Shown here piece after piece: positions 1 to 5,115 of a stretch of DNA of 5,115 bases (position 1 is the stretch's first letter; the number at the start of each line of letters is the position of its first letter). Both the position numbers and the translations under genes were made by a program. The notes below the pieces were generated by a model. That model searched no databases. It was not told the DNA's origin and worked only from the letters and a program-made list of their open reading frames with translations. Source of the stretch: an uncultured Collinsella sp. Lineage in GTDB: Bacteria > Actinomycetota > Coriobacteriia > Coriobacteriales > Coriobacteriaceae. The stretch lies in the NCBI GenBank assembly GCA_900555585.1, contig USLT01000070.1, positions 1-5,115 on the forward strand, in the 5' to 3' direction.

Positions 1-1547
1 AGGTTATGCTCATCTCGGTCGAGATGTGCGGCTTCTCCAAGGGCGAGTCGGACTCCCGTATCCGCAAGCCCGTCGCCAAGAAGAAGATCAAGATGCTGAC
101 GGACCAGGTCTTCAAATGGTCCGATGGCGAGGACGAGACGATCTACGACCACTGGATGAACGGCGCCGAGAAGAACGGCTACAAGCGCGAGACCGCCCAG
201 AAGATCTGGGACGACGTCCTCGAGTTCGCCTCCTACGCGTTCAACAAGTCGCACTCCGCCGGCTATGCGATCCTGGTCATGCAGACTGCCTGGCTCAAGG
301 CTCATTACCCCAACGAGTACATGGCGGCGGTCCTCACTTCCTACACGGGCAAGACCGACAAGATCGTCCACTACGTCTCGGCGTGCCGTCACGACGGCAT
401 CGCGGTCCTGCCTCCGGACGTCAACGAGTCCGGCAAGGAGTTCACCGCGACGTCCGAGGGCGTGCGCTTCGGCCTGGCCGGTATCCGCGGCGTGGGCGAG
501 GGCGTCGCCCAGGCGATCATCGACGAGCGCGAGGCGAACGGCCCGTACAAGAACCTGCACGACTTCGTCGACCGCGTGGACTCCAGCCAGGCCAACCGCC
601 GCGTCATCGAGGCCCTGATCAAGGCGGGCGCCTTCGATGCGTCGGGCTATCCGCGCCGCCAGCTCATGCACTTCGTGGACAAGGCCAACCCCGAGAACAT
701 TCTCGACGCCGCCGCAAAGCGCCAGAAGGACCGCGCGAGCGGCCAGACGTCGCTCTTCGACGTCTTCGGGGACGTCGAGGGCTCCGGATTCGAGGTCGTC
801 ATCCCCGATCCGGACGGAAACGAGTGGGACCGTCACATGAAGCTCTCCCAGGAGCGCGAGGTCCTGGGCATCTACGTCTCCGACCATCCGCTGCGCCCCT
901 ACGAGTACGCCCTGGGCAAGGCCCGCGAGTTCACCCTCTCGCAGATCGACACGGGTTACGAGACCATGGCCCCGGGCGGCGAGGGCACCATCAACCAGGA
1001 GATTCCCGAAGGCAAGCAGTTCTGGTTCGCCGGCATGGTCTCCGAGGTCTCCAAGCGCGTCACCAAGAACGGCGACCCCATGGCCATCGTCACGCTGGAG
1101 GACATGGAGGGCGAGGCCACGGTCGTGGTCTTCCCCAAGACCTATAAGGAGGCCGAGGGCTTCCTCTACGGCGAGGTCGATCCCGAGACGGGCGCCCAGC
1201 TGTCCGACGCGTTCATCCGCGTCCATGGCAAGCTCGAGCGCTCCGACCGCGGCGACCAGATCATTGCGCAGGAGATCCTGCCGCTGGAGCTCAACGAGGA
1301 GACCAACCGCCCCAAGGTGTTCGAGGTCATGGTGCCGAGCTCGCGCTTCAGCCAGAGCAACATGTCGCGCCTGGCGACGGTCCTCGCCACCAATCCGGGC
1401 GGCGACCGCGTGGAGCTCTTCATCGAGCAGGCCGACGGCCAGACGATGCGCGCGGAGATCCCCGTTCGCGTGAACGCCCGGTCCATCCCGTTGATCGCCG
1501 AGGTAAAGGGCATCGTCGGATCCCATGGGCGCGTCACGGTGATCTAG
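1..1547 (+). CDS. dnaE: DNA polymerase III alpha subunit, C-terminal part (5' end outside window)
   Basis: This is the catalytic subunit of the replicative DNA polymerase holoenzyme. The reading frame is already open at the left edge (codons in frame from base 3, ATG at 6 being internal), so the N-terminal PHP domain and the palm with its catalytic aspartates lie upstream. Numbering from that internal Met, I see the GFSKGESDSRIRK segment (9-21), the highly conserved FNKSHSAGYA motif (79-88) with QTAWLKAHYP (93-102), and VLPPDVNESG (134-143). A helix-hairpin-helix stretch FGLAGIRGVGEG follows (155-166), then EALIKAGAFD (202-211). GQTSLFD (246-252) fits the QxxLF beta-clamp-binding pattern. REVLGIYVSDHPL follows (284-296), then an OB-fold (about 338-420, starting FWFAGMVSEV) and a C-terminal domain to 513. 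The Asp/Glu-rich stretch SDGEDETIYDHW (39-50) looks like a short insertion relative to E. coli-type DnaE. The product is intact to its TAG stop. A strong hairpin follows. Confidence 0.97.
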   Translation, partial: VMLISVEMCGFSKGESDSRIRKPVAKKKIKMLTDQVFKWSDGEDETIYDHWMNGAEKNGYKRETAQKIWDDVLEFASYAFNKSHSAGYAILVMQTAWLKAHYPNEYMAAVLTSYTGKTDKIVHYVSACRHDGIAVLPPDVNESGKEFTATSEGVRFGLAGIRGVGEGVAQAIIDEREANGPYKNLHDFVDRVDSSQANRRVIEALIKAGAFDASGYPRRQLMHFVDKANPENILDAAAKRQKDRASGQTSLFDVFGDVEGSGFEVVIPDPDGNEWDRHMKLSQEREVLGIYVSDHPLRPYEYALGKAREFTLSQIDTGYETMAPGGEGTINQEIPEGKQFWFAGMVSEVSKRVTKNGDPMAIVTLEDMEGEATVVVFPKTYKEAEGFLYGEVDPETGAQLSDAFIRVHGKLERSDRGDQIIAQEILPLELNEETNRPKVFEVMVPSSRFSQSNMSRLATVLATNPGGDRVELFIEQADGQTMRAEIPVRVNARSIPLIAEVKGIVGSHGRVTVI

Positions 1548-1786
1548 CTGCCGGATGCGCGACGCATCGTAGACCGCCGAGGCGCCGGAGGGTTTTCCGG
1601 CGCCTCGGCGCCTTTGCGCCCGCGGGCGCTGATGGCGAGAAAGCGCACGAGGGCGGGGTCCGCGAGCTGCTCCGTGCTCATGGATATCACGCGCGCGTCC
1701 GGAAAGGCGTCCCGGTCCGCCGGCATGTTGCAGGGATCGTCCACGATGTCGATCACGATGTGCTGGCGCGGCAGATACAATGCCAT
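1544..1786 (-). CDS. Small hypothetical protein, 80 aa, convergent with dnaE
   Basis: I do not recognise this protein. It starts MALYLPRQHIVIDIVDDPCN and has an acidic, beta-prone N-terminal half (residues 8-16 HIVIDIVDD, 32-36 RVISM). A short helix-like stretch follows (38-52, STEQLADPALVRFLA), then a basic, Pro/Arg-rich tail (55-80) with no obvious fold. There is no signal peptide or membrane segment. I chose the ATG at 1786 because AGGGGAG lies 5 bases upstream; an in-frame ATG at 1801 has no ribosome binding site. Codons are strongly G/C-ending like those of its neighbours, as expected of a real gene. The stop overlaps the dnaE stop by 3 shared bases within CTAG, and residues about 59-71 are encoded by the dnaE terminator hairpin. 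The N-terminal part looks more convincing as protein than the tail. It could still be a chance ORF. Confidence 0.6.
   Translation of the reverse strand: MALYLPRQHIVIDIVDDPCNMPADRDAFPDARVISMSTEQLADPALVRFLAISARGRKGAEAPENPPAPRRSTMRRASGS
1575..1610 (+). terminator. GC-rich hairpin, probable dnaE terminator
   Basis: A perfect 15-bp inverted repeat (arms 1575-1589 and 1596-1610) encloses a 6-base loop, GGGTTT. It begins 27 bases after the dnaE stop. The downstream T tract is poor (CCTTTGCG), so it is an imperfect intrinsic terminator, although the stem is very stable. It also lies inside the small reverse-strand ORF. Read on that strand, the hairpin is not followed by a T run, so it should act mainly on forward transcripts. 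Confidence 0.65.
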
Positions 1787-1791
1787 GCATG

Positions 1792-1798
1792 CTCCCCT
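1792..1798 (-). promoter_or_regulatory. Ribosome binding site of the 80-aa ORF
   Basis: On the reverse strand this reads AGGGGAG, 5 bases before the ATG at 1786. It decides the start in favour of 1786 over the upstream in-frame ATG at 1801, which is preceded only by GC-rich sequence without a purine-rich site. Confidence 0.6.
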
Positions 1799-1805
1799 CA
1801 TCCGC

Positions 1806-1824
1806 GCGCGCCGGGATGGCGCGC
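1806..1824 (-). repeat. Short inverted repeat in leader of the 80-aa ORF
   Basis: Arms GCGCGCC (1806-1812) and GGCGCGC (1818-1824) form a 7-bp all-GC stem with a 5-base loop. It sits just upstream of the ribosome binding site of the reverse-strand small gene. It could stabilise the leader or modulate translation, but such GC repeats arise readily in sequence of this composition. Confidence 0.35.
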
Positions 1825-1851
1825 CTGCATCGAGACACCCTAGCAGCCGAA

Positions 1852-1890
1852 TCTAACAAATCCGTCGATACGCGCCGCGACCGTCTAACA
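1852..1890. repeat. Two direct copies of TCTAACA, 32 bp apart
   Basis: TCTAACA occurs at 1852-1858 and again at 1884-1890, start to start 32 bp, about three helical turns. Both sit in the divergent spacer between the small reverse gene and the forward HD gene, upstream of the forward promoter. These AT-containing heptamers stand out in otherwise GC-rich DNA. They could be regulator half-sites; on the reverse strand (TGTTAGA) they lie upstream of the small gene. Two copies of a heptamer may be chance. Confidence 0.35.
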
Positions 1891-1899
1891 CCTGCAGGT
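1890..1899. promoter_or_regulatory. 10-bp palindrome ACCTGCAGGT, possible operator
   Basis: This perfect 10-bp palindrome is centred about 67 bases before the predicted transcription start of the HD gene and abuts the second TCTAACA copy. Position and symmetry would suit a dimeric regulator. Nothing identifies the protein, and short palindromes occur by chance. Confidence 0.3.
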
Positions 1900-1926
1900 C
1901 ATCGCGGGCGCTACCGCGGCGAAGTT

Positions 1927-1955
1927 TTTTCAGCGGCGGCGCGACGGGGTATGAT
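1927..1955 (+). promoter_or_regulatory. Probable sigma-70-type promoter of the HD/hydrolase/uvrA cluster
   Basis: A -35 element TTTTCA (1927-1932; 4 of 6 matches to TTGACA) is separated by exactly 17 bases from a -10 element TATGAT (1950-1955; 5 of 6 matches to TATAAT). Transcription would start near 1961-1963, giving a leader of about 30 bases before the ATG at 1992. This is the best promoter match in the spacer and lies directly upstream of the first gene of the cluster. Confidence 0.6.
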
Positions 1956-1982
1956 GCCAGGTGTATATCGACGCCGGCTCAC

Positions 1983-1988
1983 AGGAGG
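1983..1988 (+). promoter_or_regulatory. Ribosome binding site of the HD gene, unusually close to the ATG
   Basis: A perfect AGGAGG ends only 3 bases before the ATG at 1992, closer than the usual 5-9. An in-frame TTG at 2001 would be 12 bases away, too far, so the ATG remains the better start. The tight spacing may lower translation efficiency. Confidence 0.6.
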
Positions 1989-1991
1989 ACC

Positions 1992-2855
1992 ATGGCGGCT
2001 TTGGATCGCGCCCGCGCGCTCGAGGCGTTTCGCGGCTACGTAGAGCCCTACGGGGAGGATAGCGAGCGCATCGCGCTCAAGGTCGCGCATACCTACCGGG
2101 TTGCGGACCTGTGCGACCGCATCGCCCGATCCGGGGCGTGGGACCCGCTCGAGGTCGACTTGGCGTGGCTCGCCGGCCTGCTCCACGATATCGGTCGCTT
2201 CGAGCAGCTGCGCCTGTGGGACACCTTTCGCGACGCCGACTCGGCGAGCCATGCGGCCCTGGGATGCGCGGTGCTGAGGGGAGACGGCGCGGATTCCGTC
2301 CCGTCGAACGTCCCCGCGCCGGCCGATGCCGTCCGCGTGGCGCATCCCGCTCCGCCCGCCGCGGGCAGCGGGGCCCTGGAGTCCTTCATCTCCAGCCACG
2401 ATCACGACGATGCGATCATGGCGGCCGTCGGGCAGCATAGCGCGCTCGCGGTCGACGGCTCCCTCGACGCGCGCGTCCGCGCCCTGTGCGACGTGGTGCG
2501 CGATGCGGATAAGATCGATATCCTGCGCGTCAACTGCGAGAACACCCCCTATACCGTGCTCGGGCTCAGCGATGCCGAGTTCTTGCAGAGCGAGATCTCC
2601 GATGCTGCGATGGCGGCGTTCAGGGAGCGCCGGTGCCTGTCGCGCGACGAGCGGCGAGAGCCGGCGGACATGCTCGTCGGCATGGTCGCCTTCGTGTTCG
2701 AGCTCGTCTATCCGCAAAGCAGGCAGATCGTGCTCGAGCAGGGCTTCCTCTCGCGGCTGCTCGAGCGCCCGCTGGGCCTTGCGCGGCCCTTCGCGCGGCC
2801 CGAGACCCGCGAGCGCTGGCGGGAGGTCTCTTTGGGCGCTCTCCGCGCCGTCTGA
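1992..2855 (+). CDS. HD-superfamily metal-dependent phosphohydrolase
   Basis: This 287-aa soluble protein has the metal-binding signature of the HD superfamily. H33 lies in KVAHTYRVADL, H65-D66 in the hallmark LLHDIGRFEQL, H87 in SASHAALG, H149 in VGQHSAL, and aspartates D171/D173 in RDADKIDIL. Proteins of this fold hydrolyse phosphate esters, often of nucleotides or signalling nucleotides; the substrate here cannot be deduced. The segment after H87 (about 96-132) is a Pro/Ala-rich, low-complexity stretch that looks like an insertion between conserved core helices compared with the compact family members I know. The C-terminal third (about 227-287) is helical with a basic end. The ATG at 1992 follows AGGAGG at short spacing and a good promoter. 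It is the first gene of the cluster, with 17 bases to the next gene. Confidence 0.9.
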   Translation: MAALDRARALEAFRGYVEPYGEDSERIALKVAHTYRVADLCDRIARSGAWDPLEVDLAWLAGLLHDIGRFEQLRLWDTFRDADSASHAALGCAVLRGDGADSVPSNVPAPADAVRVAHPAPPAAGSGALESFISSHDHDDAIMAAVGQHSALAVDGSLDARVRALCDVVRDADKIDILRVNCENTPYTVLGLSDAEFLQSEISDAAMAAFRERRCLSRDERREPADMLVGMVAFVFELVYPQSRQIVLEQGFLSRLLERPLGLARPFARPETRERWREVSLGALRAV

Positions 2856-2872
2856 CGGAAGGGAATGATGAC

Positions 2873-4102
2873 ATGGCAGAAGAGTCGGTGGCCCGGTTGC
2901 TGCGCCAGCGCGGCCCCGCGACGTTCCTGACGTATGCCCAGGAGGCCCTCGACACCTTTGCCGAGCGCCCGCTGTGCGTCGTCGACAGCCTCGTCTTCTC
3001 ATGGCTCGCGTACACGCGCTTGGGAACCTCGGTCGAGCGCGCCTGCACGCGCGCGGGCGTGGCCCTCCATGAGCTGCTGCGCGCCGAGGAGTTCGCGCAC
3101 ATGTTCGGCTCGAGCTGGGATCCAGACGGGAGTCGCGATCTGCTCTTCGCCGTCTGCGCGAGCCCGCGGTTCCGGGAGGCCCGCCTCACGGAGTTCCGCT
3201 TCAAGACGGACCGGGCGAGCGAGGAGCAGTTCGCGGCGATGACGTTCCTGCTGCCGGGCGGCGGTGCCTACGTCGCCTTCCGCGGCACCGACTCGACCAT
3301 CGTCGGCTGGAAGGAAGACTTCAACATGACCTTCCTCAACCCCGTCCCGGCGCAGGCCGAGGCGACGCGCTATCTCGACGAGGTCGCCGAGGCGGTCTCG
3401 GGCCCGATATTCGCGGGCGGGCACTCCAAGGGCGGCAACCTCGCGGTCTACGCCGCCGCGACCTGCGCCCCGGAGCATCGCGCGCGCATCGAGCGCGTCT
3501 TCTCCCATGACGGCCCCGGATTCCATCGCGAGTTCTGCGCCTCGGACGAGTACCGCGCGCTCCTCCCCAAGATGGAGAAGACCGTCCCTAAGTCCACGAT
3601 GATCGGCGCGGTGCTTTCCGAGTCGCCCGATTGCCCCGTGCGCATCGTGGAGAGCGAGGGCTTCTCCCTCTTCCAGCACAACCCCTTCCTGTGGGAGGTG
3701 GACCTCGAGGCGGGCGACTTCGTTCCCGCCGACGGCTACACCGCCGCGTCGCGGTTCTTCAACTCGACGCTCGACGCGTGGATGGACAAGTACACGCTGG
3801 AGGAGCGCGGCCGCTTCGTCGATGCGCTGTTCGACGTCATCGGCGTGACGGGCGCGAACCATTTCTCGGATATCATGGCAGACCGCAAGGCCACCGTCCC
3901 GCTCATGCTCGATGCGGTGGAGGGGCTGGACCCCGACTTGCAGGAATTCGTCAAGGACGTCATCAGGTCCTTCGCCAAGACGGCGACCGTCGAGAGGGCG
4001 GCGGGCGCGGCGGGCGACCTGATCGGCACCATCAAGGGCGCGCGCCCCTCGGTGACGCTGCCCCTCGGCGGCTTCCGTGGGCGCGGCGAGGGCACCGACT
4101 AG
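2873..4102 (+). CDS. Mbeg1-like (DUF2974) alpha/beta-hydrolase, 409 aa
   Basis: This is a predicted serine hydrolase of the DUF2974/Mbeg1-like group, related to class 3 lipases. The nucleophile elbow is GHSKGGN (183-189) with S185. AYVAFRGTDST (132-142) is the typical oxyanion-side strand, followed by the group-typical VGWKEDFNMTF (144-154) and PVPAQ (157-161). SHDGPGF (211-217) offers D213 as acid, and H269 (FQHNPF) or H330 (GANHF) as possible catalytic histidine. There is no signal peptide or membrane helix, so it is probably cytoplasmic. The substrate is unknown; lipid or other ester cleavage is suggested only by homology. I chose ATG 2873 because GGAAGGG (2857-2863) lies 9 bases upstream; the frame is open further upstream (to 2633), but that part reads as an out-of-frame shadow of the HD gene. 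It follows the HD gene by 17 bases without a terminator. The C-terminal tail (about 370-409) is Gly/Ala/Arg-rich. Confidence 0.9.
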   Translation: MAEESVARLLRQRGPATFLTYAQEALDTFAERPLCVVDSLVFSWLAYTRLGTSVERACTRAGVALHELLRAEEFAHMFGSSWDPDGSRDLLFAVCASPRFREARLTEFRFKTDRASEEQFAAMTFLLPGGGAYVAFRGTDSTIVGWKEDFNMTFLNPVPAQAEATRYLDEVAEAVSGPIFAGGHSKGGNLAVYAAATCAPEHRARIERVFSHDGPGFHREFCASDEYRALLPKMEKTVPKSTMIGAVLSESPDCPVRIVESEGFSLFQHNPFLWEVDLEAGDFVPADGYTAASRFFNSTLDAWMDKYTLEERGRFVDALFDVIGVTGANHFSDIMADRKATVPLMLDAVEGLDPDLQEFVKDVIRSFAKTATVERAAGAAGDLIGTIKGARPSVTLPLGGFRGRGEGTD

Positions 4103-4132
4103 CTCGCGAGGGGATACGGCGAGGAATTGGAA

Positions 4133-4140
4133 GGGGAGGA
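4133..4140 (+). promoter_or_regulatory. Ribosome binding site of the uvrA-like gene
   Basis: GGGGAGGA lies 7 bases before the ATG at 4148, a near-ideal spacing that fixes the start. The 45-base gap from the preceding stop contains no hairpin with a T run, supporting readthrough from the upstream genes. Confidence 0.7.
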
Positions 4141-4147
4141 CGTCACC

Positions 4148-5115
4148 ATGGAGGATGGCCGGCCGGTGTGCATCCGGGTGCGCGGCGCGCGCGTGCACAA
4201 CCTGAAGGACGTGGATATCGATATCCCGTTGGGCGAGCTCGTGGGCATCGCGGGGGTCTCGGGCTCCGGCAAGAGCTCGCTGGCGCTGGGCGTGCTCTAC
4301 GCGGAAGGGTCTCGGCGCTACCTGGAGTCGCTGTCCGCCTACACGCGCCGGCGCCTCTCGCAGGCCGGCCGCGCGGACGTGGACGAGGTGCTCCACGTGC
4401 CCCCGGCGCTCGCGCTGCACCAGCGTCCCGCCGTGCCCGGCGTGCGCTCGACCTTCGGCACCATGACCGAGCTCAACAACAGCCTACGGCTGCTGTTCTC
4501 CCGCTGCGCCGAGCATCGCTGCCCGACCTGCGGGTCGTATGTCGCGCCGAGCCTCGACGTCGCGGCGGGCCGTCCGATCTCGTGCGCCGCGTGCGGGCGA
4601 GAGTTCTGGGCGCCGAGCGCCGAGGACCTGGCCTTCAACTCGGGAGGCGCGTGCCCCGCGTGCGCCGGTACGGGGGTCGTGCGCGAGGTGGATCGGGCGG
4701 CCTTGGTGCCGGACGAGTCGCTCTCGATCGACGAGGGCGCGGTCAAGCCGTGGGGCTCGCTCATGTGGGATCTCATGAAGCAGGTGTGCGGCGCGATGGG
4801 CGTGCGCACCGACGTGCCGTTTAGCGAGCTCACGGCAGAGGAGCGCCGCATCGTCTTCGAGGGCCCGGCGGAGAAGCGCCACATCCTCTACCACCCCAAG
4901 AAGGGCGACGACTTCGCCGAGCTCGACTTCACCTACTACAACGCCGTCTACACCGTGGAGAACGCGCTGGCCAAGGCGAAGGACGAGAAGGGCCTGGCGC
5001 GCGTCGCCAAGTTCCTGCGCGAGGGGCCGTGCCATGCGTGCGGGGGCACGCGCCTGTCCGAGGCCGCCCGCGCGCCGCGCGTCCTCGGCATCGCGCTGGA
5101 CGAGGCGTGCCGGAT
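4148..5115 (+). CDS. UvrA-like ABC ATPase (UvrA2/DrrC type), N-terminal 322 aa, runs off window
   Basis: This is the N-terminal part of a UvrA-family ATPase, open to the right edge. It shows [16 protein letters not shown] (12-27), Walker A GVSGSGKS (36-43) and [17 protein letters not shown] (56-72, near the usual Q-loop). [20 protein letters not shown] (100-119) matches the UvrA RSTVGTITE region. C146/C149 and C169/C172 form the zinc-finger pattern that in UvrA precedes signature domain I, and [14 protein letters not shown] (295-308) matches the conserved CxxC-GTRL block. In repair UvrA roughly 120 residues, the UvrB-binding domain, separate the RCP motif from the first zinc finger. Here only about 14-18 do, so that domain is missing, as in UvrA2/DrrC paralogues linked to tolerance of DNA-damaging or intercalating agents. 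An extra CxxC (C125/C128) lies at the junction. ABC signature and Walker B motifs lie beyond the window. It is third in the cluster. Confidence 0.93.
   Translation, partial: MEDGRPVCIRVRGARVHNLKDVDIDIPLGELVGIAGVSGSGKSSLALGVLYAEGSRRYLESLSAYTRRRLSQAGRADVDEVLHVPPALALHQRPAVPGVRSTFGTMTELNNSLRLLFSRCAEHRCPTCGSYVAPSLDVAAGRPISCAACGREFWAPSAEDLAFNSGGACPACAGTGVVREVDRAALVPDESLSIDEGAVKPWGSLMWDLMKQVCGAMGVRTDVPFSELTAEERRIVFEGPAEKRHILYHPKKGDDFAELDFTYYNAVYTVENALAKAKDEKGLARVAKFLREGPCHACGGTRLSEAARAPRVLGIALDEACR

Noticed and set aside
1837..1868. Possible reverse-strand promoter for the 80-aa gene (TAGGGT or TAGATT as -10)
   Set aside because: No -35 element at 16-18 bases fits either -10 candidate, which match consensus poorly. 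The gene's promoter remains unlocated.
2633..2872. N-terminal extension of the DUF2974 hydrolase by 80 codons into the HD gene
   Set aside because: The extension is Arg/Ala-rich, overlaps HD coding sequence and lacks family similarity. ATG 2873 has a purine-rich ribosome binding site and begins a normal protein.
1911..3002. A 363-codon open frame on the reverse strand opposite the HD gene
   Set aside because: It is low-complexity Arg/Gly/Pro-rich and fully overlaps the HD gene, whose metal-binding motifs are clear. It is a composition shadow.
4213..4226. 14-bp palindrome GGATATCGATATCC inside the uvrA-like gene
   Set aside because: It encodes the conserved strand VDIDIP of UvrA proteins, so the repeat is explained by Asp-Ile-Asp-Ile codons.
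2999..4420. A 473-codon open frame on the reverse strand opposite the DUF2974 hydrolase and start of the uvrA-like gene
   Set aside because: Its product is Arg/Ala/His/Gly-rich without any recognisable motif and straddles two well-supported forward genes. Long antisense frames are expected where codons end mostly in G or C.
3631..4824. A 397-codon forward frame overlapping the hydrolase end and the uvrA-like gene
   Set aside because: Its translation is Arg/Gly-rich, and it bridges two genes with strong family motifs in other frames.

Overview
The window is a high-GC bacterial chromosomal segment with strong G/C bias at third codon positions. It carries the end of a replicative DNA polymerase gene, an intergenic region holding one small reverse-strand gene, and a forward cluster of three genes. 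The GC content, the style of the DnaE sequence (GKTDKIVHYV, FNKSHSAGYA) and the pairing of a DUF2974-type hydrolase with a UvrA paralogue suggest an anaerobic actinobacterium of the Coriobacteriia, perhaps Collinsella-like. This is inference from family resemblance; no marker gene fixes the taxonomy.

Region 1 (1-1547, +) is the C-terminal part of dnaE, the alpha subunit of DNA polymerase III. It contains the last part of the polymerase core, the helix-hairpin-helix region, a probable beta-clamp-binding motif (QTSLF), the OB-fold and the C-terminal domain. The gene begins before the window. A perfect 15-bp GC-rich hairpin lies about 30 bases after its stop and is the probable terminator.

Region 2 (1548-1991) separates dnaE from the next forward gene. 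It holds a small reverse-strand ORF (80 aa, 1786 down to 1544) with a good Shine-Dalgarno. This ORF converges on dnaE, and the two stop codons share the palindrome CTAG. The divergent spacer (1787-1991) carries a likely forward promoter (TTTTCA-17-TATGAT), a 10-bp palindrome, two copies of TCTAACA, and a short hairpin in the leader of the small gene.

Region 3 (1992-5115, +) is a probable operon. It encodes an HD-superfamily metal-dependent phosphohydrolase with an unusual Pro/Ala-rich insert, a 409-aa Mbeg1-like (DUF2974) alpha/beta hydrolase with a GHSKGGN nucleophile elbow, and the first 322 residues of a UvrA paralogue. The UvrA paralogue lacks the usual UvrB-interaction region and cannot be assumed to be the standard excision-repair UvrA. 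The genes are 17 and 45 bases apart with no terminator between them. No pathway joining the three products can be read from the sequence. A nucleotide or stress-response role is only a guess.

No tRNA, rRNA, CRISPR array, insertion sequence or prophage element was seen. Most of the window is ordinary chromosome. The parts most worth a second look are the UvrB-independent UvrA paralogue in its cluster and the 80-aa reverse-strand gene with a terminator-like hairpin inside its coding region.
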